Under the pieces are notes generated by a model. The model did no database searches. It saw nothing but the letters and a program-made list of their open reading frames with translations, and was not told where the DNA came from. A stretch of DNA of 60,562 bases from Bacteroidales bacterium KA00344 (GTDB lineage: Bacteria > Bacteroidota > Bacteroidia > Bacteroidales > Bacteroidaceae): contig KQ959397.1 in NCBI GenBank assembly GCA_001552765.1, positions 16,421 through 76,982 of the forward strand. The letters are read 5' to 3'. Both the position numbers and the translations under genes were made by a program. Below, in pieces: positions 54,373 to 60,562 of the stretch (position 1 is its first letter; the number at the start of each line of letters is the position of its first letter).

Positions 54373-54612
54373 CTATACTTCCACGCACAAATTGACAACG
54401 TTCTTACAAACCTCTATAAAACCGCCATCAATTTCCAACGTCTCTTTCCCCGTTTCCGTGACATATTCCACAATGCCGGTTTCGAGCGAAGAGATAATTG
54501 GAGCATGGTTATTCAAGATTTCGAAAGAGCCCAAAGTTCCGGGCACTTTAATTCTTTTGCATGGCCCGTCATAGACTATTTTCTCCGGAGATACAATTTT
54601 CAGAGTCAACAT
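54373..54612 (-). CDS. atpC: ATP synthase F1 epsilon subunit (short form)
   Basis: Epsilon connects the shaft to the c-ring. The 79 residues cover only the N-terminal beta-sandwich (LTLKIVSPEKIVYDGPCK ... EVCKNVVNLCVEV). The C-terminal two-helix domain that inhibits ATP hydrolysis in E. coli (138 residues) is missing. Short epsilon subunits are typical of Bacteroidota, so this is likely normal for the group. It lies six bases after atpD. Confidence 0.95.
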   Translation of the reverse strand: MLTLKIVSPEKIVYDGPCKRIKVPGTLGSFEILNNHAPIISSLETGIVEYVTETGKETLEIDGGFIEVCKNVVNLCVEV

Positions 54613-54618
54613 AAGCGC

Positions 54619-56148
<1,530 letters not shown>

Positions 56149-56206
56149 CTATTATATTAAATGTTTTTCTATATTAAGTAACGGCAGCTAAAACCGTTTG
56201 TGAGTA

Positions 56207-56214
56207 CAAATATA
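56207..56214 (-). promoter_or_regulatory. -7 box of the ATP synthase operon
   Basis: TATATTTG on the minus strand lies 61 bases before the atpD start. No TTG at standard distance is seen. Confidence 0.45.
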
Positions 56215-56264
56215 CATTATATTCTTGCAACTCAGACTCTTTTTAACAAACTTTAGTTTCCCAA

Positions 56265-57242
56265 TTAAATACTTAGTTCATCGAGCACTTTAATAAGCTT
56301 TCTGTCAAACGGCTTATCAGAACGGATGGCCTCAGAGAGTGGAACATAAACCACTTCATTGTTACGAATGCCGACCATCACATTGCGTTGTCCCTGCAAT
56401 ATGGCCTCTACAGCCCCCACTCCTGTTCGGCTGGCCAGGATACGATCATGGGCCGAAGGCCGACCACCTCGCTGCAGGTGTCCAAGAATGGAAACACGCA
56501 CGTCGTAGGTGGGAAATTCTTTTTTTACTCGATCTGCATAATATAATGCACCGCATTTCGGGCTTTCTGATACGATGACAATACAACTTCTTTTCGACTT
56601 GCGGATGCCTCGCTCCATGAATAGTGCCAACTGGTCCACGTCCGTAGAATCTTCCGGAATAATAGCAGCTTCGGCTCCACAGGCTATGGCAGCATTCTGG
56701 GCCAAGAATCCGGCATCACGCCCCATCACCTCCACAAAGAAGATGCGTTCATGGCTCTGCGCTGTGTCGCGGATGCGGTCCACACATTCCACAATAGTGT
56801 TCAACGTGGTATCGTAGCCTATAGTGGTATCTGTGCCATAAAGATCATTATCAATAGTACCCGGCAACCCGATACAGCACAGGTCGTTTTCACGAGCAAA
56901 ATGCATAGCTCCGGTCAGAGAGCCATTTCCACCAATCACAATCAGCGCGTCTATTTCCTCTTTCTGTATAGTGGACAGGGCTTTTTCACGACCTTCAGGA
57001 GTCGTAAACTCCACAGACCTTGCTGTCTTCAGCACAGTTCCACCCTGCATGATAATACCCGAAACATTTTCGGTCGAGAAAGTCTTTACTTCGCCATTAA
57101 CCAGTCCGTCAAAGCCACGATAAATAGCTTTAATCTTGAAGTTATTGGAGATGCCAGCTCGTGTCACGGCACGTATGGCAGCATTCATTCCCGGAGCATC
57201 GCCGCCCGACGTAAGAACTCCTATTGTCTTAATTCTACTCAT
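56265..57242 (-). CDS. pfkA: 6-phosphofructokinase
   Basis: PfkA phosphorylates fructose 6-phosphate to the 1,6-bisphosphate in glycolysis. N-terminal [14 protein letters not shown], the catalytic base in [12 protein letters not shown] and [11 protein letters not shown] are present. The nucleotide-site motif usually written GGDGS reads GGNGS here (Asn106), so an acidic residue near the Mg-ATP is changed. The following Gly keeps the ATP-type pattern. The length of 325 residues is normal for bacterial ATP-PFK. It lies between nhaD and the ATP synthase operon. Confidence 0.95.
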   Translation of the reverse strand: MSRIKTIGVLTSGGDAPGMNAAIRAVTRAGISNNFKIKAIYRGFDGLVNGEVKTFSTENVSGIIMQGGTVLKTARSVEFTTPEGREKALSTIQKEEIDALIVIGGNGSLTGAMHFARENDLCCIGLPGTIDNDLYGTDTTIGYDTTLNTIVECVDRIRDTAQSHERIFFVEVMGRDAGFLAQNAAIACGAEAAIIPEDSTDVDQLALFMERGIRKSKRSCIVIVSESPKCGALYYADRVKKEFPTYDVRVSILGHLQRGGRPSAHDRILASRTGVGAVEAILQGQRNVMVGIRNNEVVYVPLSEAIRSDKPFDRKLIKVLDELSI

Positions 57243-57275
57243 TATATTTAATATTTCTATTTTTCAATTATTATG

Positions 57276-58625
57276 CTACAACACCGTGAGCAGAAGCACC
57301 GCCAGTCCGGCTAAAGCGCCGACGGCTGCTTTCCAGCCCACATGAAGAAAATACCAGCCCACGTGCAATCTTTCGGTACGCATCAACACCATACCGGCAA
57401 CGGAGCCTATAGTAAGCACATTACCGCCAACGGCCGACATATAAGCAACTATCTTCCAATAAGCATCGTTCAGCTCGGCCGATGGTTGCAGAATAATATA
57501 ACTCGCAGCCGTGGCGAAATTATCCAACACTATGCTGACTAAACCGGCACTTATGACAAGCAGCAGGTTTTCTATACGCTGGCTCTGCAAAAAATTCCAT
57601 ACCACATCTACGGCTCCCGTCTCTTTTACCACTCCCAAAGCCAGGATCATACCCAGTACAAACAGGATGAATTGATGGTTTCCATAAAACAGGGCTTTGG
57701 GCACTCGTCTTCCGCCCATGCTATCCATATTCAGCAGTTTCCGGTTAAATATCTCATTCATCACCCAGAGTACACACAATACACACAAAGCACCCAAGAA
57801 TGGGCTGAGCTTCGTTATATTATGGAAGGTGGGGATAAACCAAAGTCCCCCAATACCCAATATCAACATCGCAAATCGCTGCCACACATTGAGTGTGGTG
57901 TCATCGCCCCGGTATCTCATTGTTACCGGTTCGATGTCAATATGTTCCGGCAAAAGTCTACCCACCCACCATGTCGGAATGGCCCATGCCAAAAGGCAGG
58001 GCAGCAGCAGAGCGAGCGAATAATTGGATGGAGTAACCAAGCCCGTGTTCCATAGCATCAGTCCCGTAGGGCTACCTATCACCGTCAATGCTCCTCCGCA
58101 ATTGGCTGCCAACACTATTGTGGACCCATAGATCATGCGCTGTCGACGATTTGGTACAATCTTTCTCATGGCTATAAGCATCATCGCCGTTGTGGTGAGG
58201 TTGTCGAGATTGGCCGAAATGATCAATGTGATGATACCCAATATCCACAGCATTTTTTTGCTGCTGCGCGTTTTGAGCTGTTGGGTGATAAAATCAAAAC
58301 ATCCGTTGTTCTCCAGTATTTCCACTATCGTCATCGTAGCCAGCAAAAACAAAACTATCTCGCAAGCACGACCAACATACTTTAGAAACACATTATCGGC
58401 TATAAACTCCTTGACCAGTGCACTGGAAGCCACTCTACCATTCAAGAAATCTGCATACTCGCCGGCATGCTGGCTCATCACAAAATCAGTGCCATAACCG
58501 ATGTAGAGCACCCACCCCACTGTACACACAAAAATTGTCACCGCAGCTTTGTTCACGTTTGTGACATTCTCGGTGGCTATGAGCAGGAACCCCAAAAGCA
58601 ATATGCCGGCGATTACAAGAGTCAT
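57276..58625 (-). CDS. nhaD: NhaD-type Na+/H+ antiporter
   Basis: This 449-residue inner-membrane protein with about 12 hydrophobic helices belongs to the NhaD group, exchanging Na+ or Li+ for H+. Characteristic segments are NLDNLTTTAMMLIAMRKIVPN, NCGGALTVIGSPTGLMLWN and LDNFATAASYIILQ (each quoted or shortened). It ends 33 bases before pfkA begins and may be co-transcribed with it. It has a full promoter of its own at 58686-58716. Confidence 0.93.
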   Translation of the reverse strand: MTLVIAGILLLGFLLIATENVTNVNKAAVTIFVCTVGWVLYIGYGTDFVMSQHAGEYADFLNGRVASSALVKEFIADNVFLKYVGRACEIVLFLLATMTIVEILENNGCFDFITQQLKTRSSKKMLWILGIITLIISANLDNLTTTAMMLIAMRKIVPNRRQRMIYGSTIVLAANCGGALTVIGSPTGLMLWNTGLVTPSNYSLALLLPCLLAWAIPTWWVGRLLPEHIDIEPVTMRYRGDDTTLNVWQRFAMLILGIGGLWFIPTFHNITKLSPFLGALCVLCVLWVMNEIFNRKLLNMDSMGGRRVPKALFYGNHQFILFVLGMILALGVVKETGAVDVVWNFLQSQRIENLLLVISAGLVSIVLDNFATAASYIILQPSAELNDAYWKIVAYMSAVGGNVLTIGSVAGMVLMRTERLHVGWYFLHVGWKAAVGALAGLAVLLLTVL

Positions 58626-58685
58626 GTTATATAATAAGGTGGGGAGATGAATTGGTCACCCCGGTATTTACAGTTCTGTCCACCG

Positions 58686-58716
58686 CAAAGTTAGCAAATA
58701 ATCCAAAAACCAACAA
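58686..58716 (-). promoter_or_regulatory. Promoter of nhaD
   Basis: On the minus strand, TTG (58714-58716), 20 bases, TAACTTTG (58686-58693). Confidence 0.65.
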
Positions 58717-58801
58717 GCAAAACATATTTTATTTCTGTGAACAAATTTACAAACAGTTGAAAAGTTTTATGCACATTTTGTCAGATGAGCCCTTTTTCTT
58801 T

Positions 58802-59905
58802 TCATATCAATTCCAATTCTTTATTGAGAAAATCTATCATCCTTTCTTTTTGATGTACCATGAAATAATGGTTTTCATCTTCATCGAACAATATGGCTGT
58901 TTTTGTACCATGTCGTTGCAATTTCCTACTGGCACCGAAAAGATTAGAGGAACTAACATCCTTTCCCCCTCCCATCAACACCACTTTTGCATGCGACTGT
59001 TTTATCACATCACATGATGTTGAGATATAAGTTATTGTCTGAAATTGGTTATCAAAGCTACGCAGGGCCACATTTGCTGCCGTGCCTCCATTTGATAATC
59101 CTATCAAGTGGAGTTGACTTTTGTCTATATTATATCCTTCTTTCTTTAATAATGGAAGATAGTGCTTGAATATCTTGTTGATATCCTCATAGCCAAAAAT
59201 ACCAGACAAATCTCGAGTTGCTATACTTACTATAAAACAATCCTCCAGACTGGAGAAAAACCCTTGATAGAATTCCCAACTGCCCAAATAGCCATGTGCA
59301 AAGAACACAACCGGATAGTTTTTTGATGTAGAATAATGTTTCGGTTTTGTTATGTATACGCCATTATAATTTCCTCCTATAAACTCATTATATGCCTGAG
59401 CAATAGCAAATGATTCAGGGTTACTACCTTGCCATGATAGTTGATTGTATGGAATATAAAAACCAATCGCCTTTCCATTCCAGAAATCTTTTTGAGCATC
59501 CCTGATGAAGCGACTTCCAAGATTTTTAAATATTGGACTAAGTTTTGATGGTGGCAAAATGGCTGTGGCCTTCAAGCAGATATTCATCACTTCTTCCTCC
59601 GGAAACAGAGCCTTCACGACATAGATACTTAGCGGCGTAGAAGTTTTCTGCCCTTTGCTATTCAAATAAACCAACTGAGTACGACCTTTCTAGATATAAT
59701 TTGGGATTGAGATAAAAATACCAACCAGTAACAATGCGACTAAGAGACTATAAGAATGTATAGTTCGTCTCATCAAAGGCAAGGATTTAACCCAATTTCT
59801 GTTGAGAAGAATGAAAAACAGAAAGCACAGCAAACGGTACTGCCATGTAGCGAATACGATGACAGCCATGAATAATAACAGAAAAGATATTATTTTTTTC
59901 ATCAT
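58802..59905 (-). pseudogene. Membrane-anchored alpha/beta hydrolase split by an in-frame TAG
   Basis: One continuous reading frame is broken only by TAG at 59690-59692. The first part (59905-59693) encodes 71 residues with two or three membrane helices, ending ISIPNYI. After the stop the same frame continues KGRTQLVYLNSKGQ and into an alpha/beta hydrolase with oxyanion segment FFAHGYLG, nucleophile elbow GLSNGG (Ser), Asp in MGGGKDVSS and His in DENHYFMV. The stop is one base from CAG (Gln). A TTG at 59674 could start the second part, but without the anchor. The simplest reading is a recent nonsense mutation; sequencing error or strain variation is possible. Confidence 0.75.
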
Positions 59906-59913
59906 AAATACTC

Positions 59914-60006
59914 TTAGTTCTGGTTATAATTGCAGTCTACTTTGACTATACACCCCCAAATATTGGGGCAAACAATAAGTGATAATATTAACATAAATAG
60001 CCTCAT
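59914..60006 (-). CDS. Possible 30-residue small ORF
   Basis: ATG at 60006 begins a 30-codon frame with a hydrophobic N-terminus (MRLFMLILSLIVCPNIWGC), which looks like a lipoprotein signal with lipobox IWGC. It then stops after 11 more residues, eight bases before the start of the next gene. It could be a small lipoprotein, a remnant of a longer gene, or chance. No other support is visible. Confidence 0.25.
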   Translation of the reverse strand: MRLFMLILSLIVCPNIWGCIVKVDCNYNQN

Positions 60007-60095
60007 ATGTATTTATTTAGGTCTATATACTGGTCTCTTATTCTTTCCCTGCCGTTACGCCCAATCTTTTAAAAATCATAATGATAATCAGATGA

Positions 60096-60497
60096 CTATT
60101 TTGACAACTCCCGATTTGGATCATTACGGTTCTTTATTATTACAAACAACCAAATACATGAACATAAATAAAGAATAGAGTACCATACGATATATCTTAT
60201 TGTCACATCGTGTTGTTCAAATATTTCATCGCATTCTTTGTCATAAAAAAGTTTTATCTTTTTTGGGGTAAAAGATTTACATTGACTCGTAGTAATTCCT
60301 ACATAATATTGTTTTGCATTGAACTCTATCAGAAGATTTGAGCCACCCCGATAACCACTACTATAATTAACTTCCAGTACTGAGAAATTAGTTATCGCCT
60401 TTTCGCAATTTACAATAGTCTTTCTATGATTATACGAGAACCAAACATATATAAGGATGACTAATAAGCCAATATTTAAGAATATTACTTTTTTCAT
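60096..60497 (-). CDS. Small membrane protein of unknown function, member of a tandem pair
   Basis: I do not recognise the family. The 133-residue protein has an N-terminal helix (VIFLNIGLLVILIYVWFSY) and a second near the C-terminus (YIVWYSILYLCSCIWLFVII). Between them are about 75 extracytoplasmic residues with two Cys, and it ends in a polar tail NDPNRELSK. The topology would leave both ends inside. Another gene ending with nearly the same tail (ALNRELSE) stops 19 bases upstream, so the two look like tandem duplicates. The 90 bases after it show nothing. Confidence 0.7.
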   Translation of the reverse strand: MKKVIFLNIGLLVILIYVWFSYNHRKTIVNCEKAITNFSVLEVNYSSGYRGGSNLLIEFNAKQYYVGITTSQCKSFTPKKIKLFYDKECDEIFEQHDVTIRYIVWYSILYLCSCIWLFVIIKNRNDPNRELSK

Positions 60498-60516
60498 TCA
60501 ATATTTGTTTTTCTTT

Positions 60517-60562
60517 TTATTCTGATAACTCCCGATTTAGTGCATTACCATGTTTCCGTTTT
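60517..60562 (-). CDS. Partial gene, 3' end of a probable paralogue (cut by window end)
   Basis: The last 46 bases encode, on the minus strand, KRKHGNALNRELSE followed by TAA. The tail LNRELSE mirrors PNRELSK of the next gene downstream, and the DNA over the shared tail (AAATCGGGAGTT) is identical. It is therefore probably the end of a paralogous small membrane protein; the rest lies outside the window. Confidence 0.5.
   Translation of the reverse strand, partial: KRKHGNALNRELSE

Noticed and set aside
59930..60178. 82-residue plus-strand protein with a hydrophobic stretch
   Set aside because: It overlaps the antisense membrane protein gene end and has no promoter; the hydrophobic part looks incidental in AT-rich DNA.

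Overview
The window looks like a chromosomal segment of a Bacteroidales bacterium, most likely Prevotella in the broad sense. Three things point there: many promoters of the Bacteroidota type (TTG/TTTG, about 19-20 bases, then TAnnTTTG), the lack of Shine-Dalgarno sites, and lineage-typical genes (DUF4301, DUF5687, DUF4494, the 52-residue DUF4295 ribosomal protein after rpmB-rpmG, and an atpD-C-I-B-E-F-H-A-G ATP synthase operon). The genus is an inference. Almost all genes are housekeeping or conserved accessory genes. I see no prophage, complete insertion sequence, CRISPR array or rRNA operon.

Layout: 0.5-9 kb carries a dipeptidyl peptidase IV, a radical SAM protein, a TamA/BamA-like outer-membrane protein, an rRNA methyltransferase, a membrane protein and hisB. 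A tRNA-Cys follows at 9.1 kb. 9.3-15.6 kb has a DMT exporter, a HAD phosphatase and a forward cluster rsmG-MBL hydrolase-ruvC-ABC ATPase-secreted protein. 15.8-20.8 kb has DUF4301 and a tilS-rRNA methyltransferase-exonuclease cluster. 21.6-26.3 kb is ftsK-lolA-like-DUF5687. 26.4-35.2 kb has carAB, a Wza-like lipoprotein, uxaC, ansA and rpmB-rpmG-DUF4295. 35.3-40.4 kb has cinA, tsaD, map, a HAD hydrolase, smpB and DMP19. 40.5-47.8 kb has a PerR-like regulator, a CE12 esterase, and a tight six-gene cluster: Rep_3-family initiator-DUF4494-yggS-fur-purA-hisS. 48.8-58.6 kb has the ATP synthase operon, pfkA and nhaD. The right end (58.8-60.5 kb) is less conserved: a hydrolase gene split by one in-frame TAG, and what looks like a tandem pair of small membrane protein genes.

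The most interesting signal is not a gene. The five large non-coding gaps (around 0.2, 10.6, 21.1, 38.3 and 48.2 kb) all hold copies of one composite non-coding element, in both orientations. Its core is an array of degenerate units with an exact 22-bp period: five units (110 bp) in three copies, six (132 bp) in a fourth, and a fifth copy cut by the window start. An AT-rich module with a conserved inverted repeat lies on one side and a second conserved module on the other. The longest complete copy lies just upstream of a chromosomal gene for a Rep_3 (plasmid iteron-binding) replication initiator, and plasmid iterons of that family commonly have about a 22-bp period. I therefore suggest a domesticated, dispersed Rep-iteron system. 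The repeats and the Rep family call are visible in sequence; the functional link is inference.
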